Translations under genes and position numbers: made by a program
Shown here: one piece after another, positions 43,408-52,172 of the stretch
Layout: every line of letters starts with the position of its first letter
How positions within the stretch are numbered: position 1 is the first letter of the stretch
NCBI RefSeq assembly: GCF_002024165.1
Contig: NZ_MWQN01000001.1
Coordinates: forward strand, 5,704,001 to 5,768,000
Source of the DNA: Embleya scabrispora
Lineage (GTDB): Bacteria; Actinomycetota; Actinomycetes; Streptomycetales; Streptomycetaceae
DNA: 64,000 nt
Reading direction: 5' to 3'
The notes under the pieces: model-generated
The model's input: the letters and a program-made list of their open reading frames with translations, nothing else
What the model was told of the DNA's origin: nothing
The model's database searches: none

Positions 43408-44667
43408 ATGAGCAGAACCATCCGCCCGCGCACCGCCCGCATGATCGCCCTCCCGGTGCTGGCCACCGCCCTCATCGCAAGCCTGGCCGCCTGCGGCGGC
43501 TCGTCCGGTCCGGGCTCGGGCGGCAAGACCGTCACCACCTGGATGTACCCGGTGATCGCCGACGAGGCGAAGAACAAGGAGTACTGGGCCGGCCTGAGCG
43601 ACGCGTTCGGCAAGGCCAACCCGGGCTACAAGGTCAAGGTCGAGACCTACCCGTGGGCCAACCGCGACACCGCGCTCGCCACCGCCATCGCGGCGAACAA
43701 GGGCCCGGACGTGGTCTACCTGGTGCCGGACCAGCTGCCCAAGTACGCGCGCAGCCTGGTGCCCGCCGACGACTACATGCCGCCCGCCGACAAGGCCGAC
43801 TTCCGCAAGGCCGCGCTGGACTCGGTGAGTGTGGACGGCAAGCCGATGGCCACCCCGCTGCTGATGAGCGCCAATCCGCTGATCTGCGACAAGCGGGTGT
43901 TCGCCGCGATCGGCGAGACGAACTACCCGAGCACGTGGGACGACCTGCTCAACCTGGCGCCGAGGTTGAAGGAGAAGGGCTACCAGGCGACCAGCTACAG
44001 CGGCGACACCCAGCAGACGCTGAACCTGACCTGGTACCCGATGCTCTGGCAGGCGGGCGGGGACGTGTTCGCCGCCGACGGCAAGTCGGTCGCGTTCAAC
44101 TCCGAGGCCGGGGTCAAGGCGCTGACCTACCTCAAAACCCTGGTGGAGAAGGGCTATACGGACAAGGACCAGGTCACCACCACGCCCAAGCTGGAGCAGA
44201 CCCCGGTGGCCAAGGGCAAGGTCGCCTGCACCTGGCAGAACACCCCGGCCGACGTGGAGAAGTTCTGGGGCAAGGACAACATCGTGGTCAAGCCCCCGCT
44301 CAAGGACGCCAGGTCGGCGGGCTACGGCACGGTCGGCTCGTTCGCGATGCTCAAGGGCGCCAACAAGGACGCCGCGGGCAAGTGGATCTCGTTCGTGTCC
44401 AAGCCGGAGAACAGCCTGGCCCTGGTCAAGTCCAACGGCTACTTCCCGGCCCGCACCTCGGCCGCCGACCCGTACCCGGGCGACGCGCTCCAGGCGGACG
44501 TGGCCAAGACGCTCGACGTGATGAGCTCCGGCCCGCTCAAGGAGAAGTCGCGGGACGTGATGGGCGTGCTCGCGCCGGAGATCCAGGCCGCGCTGATCGG
44601 CAACAAGAGCCCCAAGGACGCGCTGAACGACGCGGCCAAGGCGGCGAACGCGCTGCTCGCGCGCTGA
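43408..44667 (+). CDS. Sugar ABC transporter, extracellular solute-binding lipoprotein
   Basis: A 419-residue family-1 binding protein. The lipoprotein signal ends in a lipobox, LIASLAACGG, with Cys near residue 30. The mature part has the two-lobed fold pattern of maltose/oligosaccharide binding proteins: TTWMYPVIADEAKNKEYWAG, KGPDVVYLVPDQLPKYARSL, WYPMLWQAGGDVF and GSFAMLKGANKDAAGKWISF. ATG at 43408 has CAGGAG upstream. It delivers sugar to the two permeases that follow. No ATPase gene is present; a shared MsiK-type ATPase elsewhere is usual for such Streptomyces systems. Confidence 0.92.
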   Translation: MSRTIRPRTARMIALPVLATALIASLAACGGSSGPGSGGKTVTTWMYPVIADEAKNKEYWAGLSDAFGKANPGYKVKVETYPWANRDTALATAIAANKGPDVVYLVPDQLPKYARSLVPADDYMPPADKADFRKAALDSVSVDGKPMATPLLMSANPLICDKRVFAAIGETNYPSTWDDLLNLAPRLKEKGYQATSYSGDTQQTLNLTWYPMLWQAGGDVFAADGKSVAFNSEAGVKALTYLKTLVEKGYTDKDQVTTTPKLEQTPVAKGKVACTWQNTPADVEKFWGKDNIVVKPPLKDARSAGYGTVGSFAMLKGANKDAAGKWISFVSKPENSLALVKSNGYFPARTSAADPYPGDALQADVAKTLDVMSSGPLKEKSRDVMGVLAPEIQAALIGNKSPKDALNDAAKAANALLAR

Positions 44668-44750
44668 CCCCGACCGGGCGGCCCGACCCCCGTGCGGGCC
44701 GCCCCCCTCCCGTTCCGTTCCATCCGCCTTCCCAGCCCCAGGAGGTCCCC

Positions 44751-45656
44751 GTGGCCGCAGTCGCGGAACAACCCCGCAGGCTCCGCCGACGCGGGCCGCA
44801 CGCACGCCGCGAGGCCCGGATCGGGCTGCTGTTCGTCCTGCCCGCCTTCGTGCTGTTCGTGCTGTTCCGCTTCGGCCCGAGCATCGCCGGCGTGCTGCTC
44901 GGCTTCACCGACTACTCGCTGATGGACTCGCCGACGTTCACCGGCCTCGACAACTTCACCCGGCTGTGGGACGACCCGGTCTTCTGGTCCTCGCTCAAGG
45001 TCACCGTGCTCTACACGGTGATCACCGTGCCCGGCACGATCGTCGCCGCGATGGGTCTGGCCCTGCTGACCCGGCGCGCGTTTCGCGGATCCAAGCTGTT
45101 CCGCTCGATCTTCTTCCTGCCGGTGGTCACCAGCCTGGTGCTCGCCTCCACGGTGTTCATCTGGATCTTCTCCACCGACGGCCCGTGGTCGACGGTGATG
45201 GGATGGGTCGGCGGACACACCGGATCCTGGCTGGCCGACGATGTGTTCGTGGTGCCGGCGCTGGCCATCGTGGGCATCTGGTCGCGGTTCGGCTACGGCA
45301 TGCTGATCCTGCTGGCCAGTCTGCAGAACGTGCCGCGCGAGTTGGAGGAGGCCGCGCTCACCGACGGCGCCGGCCCCTGGCAGCGCTTCCGCCACATCAT
45401 CCTGCCGAGCCTGAAGCCCGCGCTGTTCTTCCTGGCCGTGATCGAGACCACGGCCAGCTTCCAGGTGTTCGACGCGGTGTACGTGATGACCGGCGGCGGC
45501 CCGGCGAACGCCAGTTACACGCTGGTCTTCCAGCTCTACGACGCCGGCTTCAAGTACTTCGATCTCGGCTACGCCAGCGCGATCGGCCTGGCCCTGTTCG
45601 TGCTGACGCTCATCGTCGCGGTCATCCAACGCCTGGTGATCGGGAAGGAGAAGTGA
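44751..45656 (+). CDS. Sugar ABC transporter permease (MalF-like)
   Basis: A 301-residue inner-membrane permease with six predicted helices (GLLFVLPAFVLFVLFRFG onward). The coupling-loop EAA motif is EEAALTDGAGPWQRFRHIILP. GTG at 44751 has a perfect AGGAGGT 7 bases upstream. It is followed 2 bases later by the second permease, so the two are co-translated and form the channel for the solute-binding lipoprotein. Confidence 0.93.
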   Translation: MAAVAEQPRRLRRRGPHARREARIGLLFVLPAFVLFVLFRFGPSIAGVLLGFTDYSLMDSPTFTGLDNFTRLWDDPVFWSSLKVTVLYTVITVPGTIVAAMGLALLTRRAFRGSKLFRSIFFLPVVTSLVLASTVFIWIFSTDGPWSTVMGWVGGHTGSWLADDVFVVPALAIVGIWSRFGYGMLILLASLQNVPRELEEAALTDGAGPWQRFRHIILPSLKPALFFLAVIETTASFQVFDAVYVMTGGGPANASYTLVFQLYDAGFKYFDLGYASAIGLALFVLTLIVAVIQRLVIGKEK

Positions 45657-45658
45657 CC

Positions 45659-46648
45659 ATGTCCCTGGATACACACGGCACCCACGGCACCGACGAGGCC
45701 CGCGAGGTCGCGGTGATGGAGTCGCCGTCGGTGGTGGCGGCGAAGGGCGAACCCCGGCGCTTCCGGCCAGGGTCGCGCCGGCGCGACGGCTCCGGCGCGG
45801 GACGCGAACAGGACACCGTTCCGTACGCGCTGCGCGGCACCCGGCGGGGCAAGGTGCTGCGCGGCGTGCTGCTCGGCGTGGTGGCGCTGGCCACGATCTT
45901 CCCGTTCTACGCGATGGTCGTGTTGTCCCTGAAGCCGTCCGGCGCGGTCGAGTTCCCGGGCAGCCTGCTGCCGTGGAACCTGACCACGAGCGCGTACAGC
46001 GACGTGCTCGGCTCGCAGGACGTGCCCCAGTGGTTGATCAACACGCTCATCTACTCGATCGTCGGCGTGCTCGGCACGCTGCTGCTGTCCGCGCTGGCCG
46101 GCTACGCGTTCGCCAAGAAGCGTTTTCCCGGCCGCGAGGCGATGTTCTGGTCGTTCCTGTCGATGGTCATGGTTCCGTACCACGTGACGATGATCCCGAC
46201 GTTCGTCCTGATCGCGAAGATGAACGGCGTCGACACCTACTGGGGCCTGATCCTGCCGTCGCTGGCCAACGCGCAGGCGGTGTTCCTGATGCGGCAGTTC
46301 ATCCAGGGCCTGCCGGACGAGCTGTTCGAGGCGGCGAAGATCGACGGCGCCTCCGAGTTCCAGATCTTCGTCCGGATCGTGCTGCCGCTGATCAAGCCGA
46401 TCATGGCCACGCTCGGCACGTTCGTCTTCCTGTGGCACTGGAACGACTTCCTGTGGCCGCTGATCGTCGGGCAGAGCACGGACATGCGCACGCTGACCGT
46501 CGGCATCGCCTCGCTGCAACAACAGAACGTGCCGCTCAACGTGGTCCTCGCGGGCTCGGTGGTCGCGTTCGTCCCCATCTTCATGGCCTACCTGGTGGGC
46601 CAGCGCTACGTCACCGAGGGCGTGGCGGCAACCGGAATCAAGGGCTGA
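45659..46648 (+). CDS. Sugar ABC transporter permease (MalG-like)
   Basis: A 329-residue permease with six helices after an unusually long, basic N-terminal extension of about 65 residues that is absent from many MalG proteins. The EAA motif is EAAKIDGASEFQIFVRIVLP, and WHWNDFLWPLIV precedes the last helices. It starts 2 bases after the MalF-like gene. The pair has no ATPase gene nearby. The N-terminal extension is Gly/Arg/Asp-rich and cytoplasmic; its role is unknown. Confidence 0.92.
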   Translation: MSLDTHGTHGTDEAREVAVMESPSVVAAKGEPRRFRPGSRRRDGSGAGREQDTVPYALRGTRRGKVLRGVLLGVVALATIFPFYAMVVLSLKPSGAVEFPGSLLPWNLTTSAYSDVLGSQDVPQWLINTLIYSIVGVLGTLLLSALAGYAFAKKRFPGREAMFWSFLSMVMVPYHVTMIPTFVLIAKMNGVDTYWGLILPSLANAQAVFLMRQFIQGLPDELFEAAKIDGASEFQIFVRIVLPLIKPIMATLGTFVFLWHWNDFLWPLIVGQSTDMRTLTVGIASLQQQNVPLNVVLAGSVVAFVPIFMAYLVGQRYVTEGVAATGIKG

Positions 46649-46664
46649 GAGCTGATCACGCGTC

Positions 46665-47738
46665 ATGAATGTTGCAGGAATAGCGGAATCGGTGCCGGTC
46701 CGGCCGACCGGATCGGTGTTTCCGGACGGTGAGGCCGCGCTGGAGGAACTGCTCGCGACACCGTCGGCCGGGCTGATCGCGGACCTGGCCGGGATCGAGG
46801 GCGACCTGGTCGTGCTCGGCGCCGGCGGCAAGATGGGCCCGAGCCTGTGCCGGCTGGCCCGGCGGGCGCTGGACGCGGGCGGTCGCGGTGACGTGAGCGT
46901 GTACGCGGTCTCGCGCTGGTCGGACCCGGCGGCGGCCCGCTCGTTGGCGGCGGACGGCGTACGCACCGTCGCGTTCGACCTGATGGACGGCGACCCGGCC
47001 GAACTGCCGGACGCGGGCAACGTGGTGTTCATGGTCGGCGCCAAGTTCGGCTCGGCCGGCGCGCCGGAGCACGCGTGGGCGGTGAACGCGGCGCTGCCGG
47101 ACCGGATCGCGCGCCGCTACCCGGACGCGCGGATCGCCGCGTTCTCGACCGGCAATGTGTATCCGCTGGTCGCGGCCGGCTCCGGGGGCAGCGTGGAGAC
47201 CGACCCGGTGGGGCCGGTCGGTGAGTACGCGATGTCGTGCCTGGGCCGGGAGCGGGTGTTCGCACACGCGGCGAGCACGCGGGGCACCCGGGTGGCGCTG
47301 ATCCGACTGAACTACGCGGTGGATCTGCGGTACGGGGTACTCGCCGACATCGCGGCGGCGGTGTACGCGGGCGAGGCGGTGGATGTGACGACGGGTCAGG
47401 CCAACGTCGTGTGGCAGGGATACGCGAACGAGGTCGCGCTGCGCAGCCTCGGGCACGCGGCGGCGGTACCGTTCACGATCAACCTCACCGGCCCGGAGAC
47501 CGCGTCGGTGCGACGCCTCGCGGCCCGGTTCGGTGCGGAGTTCGGGCGGGAGGCGGCGGTGGCGGGCGTCGAGTCGGGCAGCGCGCTGCTGTCGGACGCG
47601 AGCCGCTGTCACGAGCTGTTCGGCTATCCCGACGTTCCCCTGCGCACACTCGTGGCCTGGCAGGCGGAGTGGATCCGGCGCGGTCATCCGCTGTCCGGGA
47701 AGGCCACCAAGTTCCAGGTCCGCGACGGAAAGTTCTGA
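46665..47738 (+). CDS. NAD-dependent epimerase/dehydratase family protein
   Basis: A 357-residue extended-SDR-like protein. The nucleotide site is LVVLGAGGKMGPSLCRLARR, and a mid-region FSTGNVYPLVAAGSGGS matches the usual Ser/Thr with a following region EYAMSCLGRERVF, where Tyr is present but Lys of YxxxK is replaced. The C-terminal part (INLTGPETASVRRLAARFG) resembles UDP-sugar-epimerase-like proteins. It lies 16 bases after the second permease and 8 before the aldolase-family gene. The likely substrate is the imported sugar or its oxidised form. Confidence 0.78.
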   Translation: MNVAGIAESVPVRPTGSVFPDGEAALEELLATPSAGLIADLAGIEGDLVVLGAGGKMGPSLCRLARRALDAGGRGDVSVYAVSRWSDPAAARSLAADGVRTVAFDLMDGDPAELPDAGNVVFMVGAKFGSAGAPEHAWAVNAALPDRIARRYPDARIAAFSTGNVYPLVAAGSGGSVETDPVGPVGEYAMSCLGRERVFAHAASTRGTRVALIRLNYAVDLRYGVLADIAAAVYAGEAVDVTTGQANVVWQGYANEVALRSLGHAAAVPFTINLTGPETASVRRLAARFGAEFGREAAVAGVESGSALLSDASRCHELFGYPDVPLRTLVAWQAEWIRRGHPLSGKATKFQVRDGKF

Positions 47739-47746
47739 GGCACAAC

Positions 47747-48811
47747 GTGATCAACTCCGATACGGCCGCGTCGAGTACTCCCGACTCGCCGATCGAACTG
47801 CTGCTTTCGGGCACGGTGATTCCCGCGCATCCACTCGCGTTGGACGCCGAGGGACGATTCGACGAGCGGCGGCAGCGGGCGCTGACCCGCTACTACCTCG
47901 CGTCCGGCGCGGGCGGCGTCGCGGTCGGCGTGCACACCACGCAGTTCGAGATCCGCAAACCCGAGGTCGGGCTGTTGCGGCCGGTGCTCGAACTGGCCGC
48001 CGAGACCGTGGCGCGCGAGGCGGGGCGGCCGGTGGTGCGGGTGGCCGGCGCATGCGGCTACACCGCGCAGGTGGTGGCCGAGGCCGAACTCGCCGCCTCG
48101 CTCGGTTATGACGCGGTGTTGCTGAGCCCGGCGGTGCCGGGCGCGGACGAGCAGGGGCTGCTGGATCGGGCCCGCGCGGTCGGCGAGGTGTTGCCGGTGA
48201 TCGGCTTCTACCTCCAGGACGCGGTGGGCGGGCGGTTCCTGACCCCGGGGTTCTGGCGCGCGTTCGCCGACATCCCGTCGGTGGCGGCGATCAAGATAGC
48301 GCCGTTCGACCGCTACCGGACCGCCGACGTGCTCGGCGCGATCGCTTCGGCGGACCGGGCGGGCGAGGTCGCGCTGTACACCGGCAACGACGACGCGATC
48401 ATCACCGACCTGTTGACCCCGTATCGGGCCGGCGACCGGCCCCGCTGGTTCGCGGGCGGGCTGCTCGGTCAGTGGGCGGTGTGGACGTCGACGGCGGTCA
48501 CCCTGCTGGAGCGGGTCCGCCGGGCGCGGGCGGGCGATCACCCGACGATGATCGAACTGCTGCGGCAGGCGCCGGAGTTGACCGACGCGAACTCGGCCGT
48601 CTTCGACGTGCGCGGCGGGTTCCGCGGCTGCATCGCCGGTGTGCACGAAGTGCTGCGGCGACAGGGGTTGTTGGCGGGGACCCGGTGCCTGGACCCGGCC
48701 GAGACGATGTCGCCGGGGCAGGCCGAGGAGATCGACCGGGTGACCTCGGCGTACCCGTGGCTGACCGACGACACCTTTGTCCGGGAGCACCTCGATGCCT
48801 GGCTCGGGTGA
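47747..48811 (+). CDS. DHDPS/N-acetylneuraminate-lyase family aldolase
   Basis: A 354-residue TIM-barrel class I aldolase, longer than the usual ~300 residues. It has LLSGTVIPAHPLALDAEGRF at the start, GVAVGVHTTQFEIR, VIGFYLQDAVGG and the Schiff-base Lys in VAAIKIAPFDRY. Family members split or make 2-keto-3-deoxy sugar acids with pyruvate. GTG at 47747 follows the epimerase stop by 8 bases with TGAGG in between. In this locus a keto-deoxy acid aldolase or lyase role is likely; the C-terminal ~60 residues differ from typical DHDPS. Confidence 0.82.
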   Translation: MINSDTAASSTPDSPIELLLSGTVIPAHPLALDAEGRFDERRQRALTRYYLASGAGGVAVGVHTTQFEIRKPEVGLLRPVLELAAETVAREAGRPVVRVAGACGYTAQVVAEAELAASLGYDAVLLSPAVPGADEQGLLDRARAVGEVLPVIGFYLQDAVGGRFLTPGFWRAFADIPSVAAIKIAPFDRYRTADVLGAIASADRAGEVALYTGNDDAIITDLLTPYRAGDRPRWFAGGLLGQWAVWTSTAVTLLERVRRARAGDHPTMIELLRQAPELTDANSAVFDVRGGFRGCIAGVHEVLRRQGLLAGTRCLDPAETMSPGQAEEIDRVTSAYPWLTDDTFVREHLDAWLG

Positions 48812-49877
48812 GGCGCGATTCGACCGGCCCGGGGCGGACGGGGGACCGGCCGTGGTGGCGGTCGCCGTACCGCCGGGACTGCGGACGGAGTTCTTCGGCG
48901 AGACGGCGGACGCGGCTGCGGGTGAGCCCGAGGTCGGCGTACTGACGGAGCGGCTGCGGGGTCTCGGGCGAATCGTGGTCGTGGACGATCCCCGGGATCT
49001 CCCGGCCCTGCGCGCGGCGTTCGCGCGGGCGGACGTGGTGGTGTCCTCCTGGGGCATGCCGCGGTTGACCGGCGAACTGCTCGCGGCGGCACCCCGGGTG
49101 GGGCTGCTCGCGCACACCGGCGCCGCGATCGCCCCGTACGTCGGCGCCGACGCCTTCGCGCGCGGCGTGCGGGTGACCCAGGCCGGCCAGGGGATGGCGC
49201 GGTCGGTGGCCGAGGTCGCACTGGCCTTCACGCTCGCGCTGCTGCACCGGACCCATCGCTACGACCACGCGCTGCGCGGCGGACGGGAATGGGCCGCGGC
49301 CTCGGTGGCACCGCCCCGGCACGAGGTGTTCGGCGCCCGGATCGGTGTGGTCGGCGCGTCCCGCACCGGTCGGGCGTACATCGAGGTGGTGCGCGCTCTC
49401 GGTGCTCGGGTGCAGGTCGCCGACCCCACCCTGACCGCGCCGGAAGCGGCCCGGATCGGCGCCGAACTCGTGCCGCTTGACCGTTTGTTGTCCACGAGTC
49501 GGATCGTCGCGCTGCACGCGCCGTCGTTGCCGGAGACACGACACCTGATCGGCGCCCGGGAGTTGGCCCTGCTGGCGGACGGCGCCGGCCTGGTGAATAC
49601 GGCACGGTCGTGGCTGGTCGACGAGGACGCACTGCTGGCCGCGTTGCGTACCGGGCGAATCGATGCCGCGCTGGACGTGTACGACGCCGAGCCGTTGCCC
49701 CTCGGGCATGGGTTTCGGGCATTGCCCAACGTGCTGCTGACTCCGCATCAGGCCGCCGGTACGGTCGAGTGTCGCCGCCGACAAGGCGACATCGTCGTCG
49801 ACGAGGTGGAGCGCTATCTGACGGGTCGTTCACTCGACCACGAGGTCGGCCCGGAGGCGCTGATCCGCGTCGGCTGA
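48795..49877 (+). CDS. D-isomer-specific 2-hydroxyacid dehydrogenase
   Basis: A 360-residue NAD-dependent dehydrogenase. The NAD fold has IGVVGASRTGRAYIEVV, and the catalytic Arg, Glu and His are expected in VNTARSWLVDEDAL, DVYDAEPLP and LLTPHQAAGT. Members reduce 2-keto acids such as glyoxylate or hydroxypyruvate. ATG at 48795 overlaps the aldolase gene by 17 bases and has GGGAG upstream. It may recycle NADH from sugar-acid oxidation or act on a keto-acid intermediate. Confidence 0.87.
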   Translation: MPGSGEARFDRPGADGGPAVVAVAVPPGLRTEFFGETADAAAGEPEVGVLTERLRGLGRIVVVDDPRDLPALRAAFARADVVVSSWGMPRLTGELLAAAPRVGLLAHTGAAIAPYVGADAFARGVRVTQAGQGMARSVAEVALAFTLALLHRTHRYDHALRGGREWAAASVAPPRHEVFGARIGVVGASRTGRAYIEVVRALGARVQVADPTLTAPEAARIGAELVPLDRLLSTSRIVALHAPSLPETRHLIGARELALLADGAGLVNTARSWLVDEDALLAALRTGRIDAALDVYDAEPLPLGHGFRALPNVLLTPHQAAGTVECRRRQGDIVVDEVERYLTGRSLDHEVGPEALIRVG

Positions 49878-49892
49878 AGCAGGCCGTTCGGT

Positions 49893-49948
49893 GCTGTGTG
49901 CTGTGTGCTGTGTGCTGTGCGCTGAGTGCCGTGTGCTGTGCGCTGTGC
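49893..49948 (+). repeat. Heptanucleotide tandem repeat, about eight GCTGTGT units
   Basis: Eight units of GCTGTGT or one-base variants run in tandem between the dehydrogenase stop and the FAH-family gene. A heptamer array in a non-coding gap is likely to vary in copy number between strains. Because it lies in the leader of the next gene, it could alter its spacing or RNA structure. Confidence 0.9.
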
Positions 49949-50030
49949 GCCATCACGCCGCGTGCGGCGTGCGGTCCGCCTTTGGTCGGCATCCCCATAT
50001 CCCTACCCATACCTACCTGGAGAGTTCACC

Positions 50031-50882
50031 GTGCGCCTGATGCGCGTAGGCGAGCCCGGCAACGAACGCCCCGTGCTGTTCGCCGCCGACGGCAGCCACT
50101 TCGACCTGAGCCGGCTCACCGCCGACATCGACGGCGCGTTCTTCGCCTCCGACGGCGTCGAGCGGGTCCGCGAGGCCGCGACGGCGGGTACGCTGCCGGA
50201 GCTGGACGTCGCGGGCCTGCGCGTCGGCGCCCCGGTGGCCCGGCCCGGCGCGGTCCTGTGCATCGGTCAGAACTACGCGGCGCACGCGGCCGAATCCGGC
50301 GCCGAGCCGCCGACCACGCCGATCCTGTTCTACAAGACGCCGCACACCGTGGTCGGCCCGTACGACGACGTGTTGATCCCGCGCGGCGCGGTCAAGACCG
50401 ACTGGGAGGTCGAACTCGCCGTCGTGATCGGCCGCCGGGCCCGCTACCTCGACTCGCCGAAGGAGGCCCTGGCACACGTCGCGGGGTACACGATCAGCAA
50501 CGACGTCTCCGAACGCGCCTTCCAGCTGGAGCAGTCGGGTGGGCAGTGGTCCAAGGGCAAGAACTGCGAGACGTTCAACCCGCTCGGCCCGTGGCTGGTG
50601 ACCGCCGACGAGGTTCCCGATCCGCAGACGCTCGGGCTGCGTTCGTGGGTCGGCGGGGATGTCCGGCAGGACTCCTCCACGGCCGACATGATCTTCGGCG
50701 TGGGGTACCTGATCCACCACCTGTCGCACTATCTGGTGCTGGAGCCGGGCGACATCGTCAACACCGGTACGCCGCAGGGCGTCGCGCTGTCCGGCCGATT
50801 CCCCTACCTGGTCGAGGGCGACGTGATGGAACTGGAGATCGACCGACTGGGTCGGCAGCGGTCGCATCTGGTCCAGGCCTGA
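50031..50882 (+). CDS. Fumarylacetoacetate-hydrolase family protein
   Basis: A 283-residue FAH-fold enzyme. The ligand-loop CIGQNYAAHAAESG and metal/catalytic acid motif KTDWEVELAVVIGR are clear, with GYTISNDVSERAF and VNTGTPQGVALS to follow. Family members act on 2-keto or diketo acids, for example hydrolysing 2,4-diketo-3-deoxy-L-fuconate to pyruvate and lactate. GTG at 50031 has CTGGAGAG upstream. In this locus it is a good candidate for the final cleavage step. It lies 150 bases after the dehydrogenase gene, across the heptamer repeat, so may share or have its own promoter. Confidence 0.85.
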   Translation: MRLMRVGEPGNERPVLFAADGSHFDLSRLTADIDGAFFASDGVERVREAATAGTLPELDVAGLRVGAPVARPGAVLCIGQNYAAHAAESGAEPPTTPILFYKTPHTVVGPYDDVLIPRGAVKTDWEVELAVVIGRRARYLDSPKEALAHVAGYTISNDVSERAFQLEQSGGQWSKGKNCETFNPLGPWLVTADEVPDPQTLGLRSWVGGDVRQDSSTADMIFGVGYLIHHLSHYLVLEPGDIVNTGTPQGVALSGRFPYLVEGDVMELEIDRLGRQRSHLVQA

Positions 50883-50999
50883 CGAACGTCGTTCGCCGCG
50901 CGGGCGCCGGTCGGGGGAGAACCCGACCGGCGCCTCGTGCGTGCGTGGGGTAGTCGTAGGATCGGCCGGCGTGTCGGGCCGGTTTGTGGGGGGATTCGG

Positions 51000-52151
51000 G
51001 TGACTGAGGCGGTGGGGGAGCGGCGGGCCACCTGGTTCGAGCTGTTCTGTGACCTGGTGTTCGTGGCCGCCGTCGGGCAGGTCGTGCACCGGGTGGGGGA
51101 GCAGCCCACGGGCGGGTCGGTGGCGGGAGCCGCGGCACTGTTCGTGCCGGTGTGGTGGACCTGGGTGCTGTACACGGTGCGGGCCAATCGATTCGATCCG
51201 GACGACTCCGCGCATCGGTTGATCACCGTGGTGGGGATGGCGGCCGTGGCCGCGATGGCGGTGTTCGTCGGCGGGGTCGGACACGGAACCGGGGCGAATG
51301 TCGGCTTCGTGGCGGGCTACCTCGGCGCGCGCGGGGTGATCGTGTTCTCGTACGCCTGGGGTGCTCGATCCGACCCGAGCTTCCGGCCGATCCTGCGCTC
51401 GTTCGGCACGATGTCGACGCTGACCGGTTCGGTGTGGGTCCTCGGTCTGCTGGTGCCCGGGGACTCGGTCCGCTACGGGCTCTGGGCGGTCGCGATGGCC
51501 GGCGAGTTGTCGCTGCCGTTCCTGGCCCGCCGCCGGATCGCCGCCGCCTCGCACGACGCGGAGCATCTGCGCGAGCGTTTCGGGCTGTTCACGATCATCG
51601 TGATCGGCGAGGCGGTGCTGGGCTGCACCGGCGGTCTCGCCGACGGCGGGCGCGACGCGGTGTCGACGGGGCTGATCGGGCTCAGCGCGTTCGCGCTGTG
51701 CGCGTGTGTCTGGTGGATGTACTTCAACGCGAGCGCGACCCGGGTGGGCGGTCACGAGGAGATCGCCACCAGCGCGGTCCTGCGCGACGTGTACGTCTTC
51801 GGCCATCTGCCCACCCAGTTGGGCATCGCGGTGACCGGGGCGGCGATCGGTACGGTCGTCGGCGGCGACGACCGGCACGTGTCCAGGGCGACCGCCGCGT
51901 GCCTGCTCGGCGGGATCGTGCTGTTCCTGGTCGCCGGGGCGGGGGTACGCGCGGCGTTCGCGGGCTCGCGCGATGCGACGGTGTGGATCAGGGTCGGCGC
52001 CGCGGCGATGGTGTCGGCGCTGCTGCCCGCCGCCGGGGTGCTGCCGGTGGCGGGTCTGATCGGCGCGACCGCCACGATCCTCGTCGTGACGGCGGCGGCC
52101 GAGGGACCGGCGACCCGCCGACGACTGGCGGAGTCGGCCGCGCGGGGGTGA
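51000..52151 (+). CDS. LtrA-like (low temperature requirement) membrane protein
   Basis: A 383-residue multi-pass membrane protein of the bacterial low-temperature-requirement A family. The N-terminal signature TWFELFCDLVFVAAVGQVVH is diagnostic. About ten helices follow. ERFGLFTIIVIGEAVLG is the second family hallmark. GTG at 51000 has a G-run upstream. LtrA was named from a Listeria cold-growth mutant; transport or enzyme activity is unknown. It is convergent with the TetR gene at its 3' side. Confidence 0.9.
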   Translation: MTEAVGERRATWFELFCDLVFVAAVGQVVHRVGEQPTGGSVAGAAALFVPVWWTWVLYTVRANRFDPDDSAHRLITVVGMAAVAAMAVFVGGVGHGTGANVGFVAGYLGARGVIVFSYAWGARSDPSFRPILRSFGTMSTLTGSVWVLGLLVPGDSVRYGLWAVAMAGELSLPFLARRRIAAASHDAEHLRERFGLFTIIVIGEAVLGCTGGLADGGRDAVSTGLIGLSAFALCACVWWMYFNASATRVGGHEEIATSAVLRDVYVFGHLPTQLGIAVTGAAIGTVVGGDDRHVSRATAACLLGGIVLFLVAGAGVRAAFAGSRDATVWIRVGAAAMVSALLPAAGVLPVAGLIGATATILVVTAAAEGPATRRRLAESAARG

Positions 52152-52172
52152 CGCGGGATCGGGTCGCGCCGC

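Noticed and set aside
46665-47738. Epimerase-like gene considered as a UDP-glucose 4-epimerase
   Set aside because: The usual YxxxK is not intact and no nucleotide-sugar genes are near; only the broad family is supported.
49893-49948. Tandem repeats considered as a CRISPR array
   Set aside because: Seven-base units with no spacers, and no cas genes in the window.
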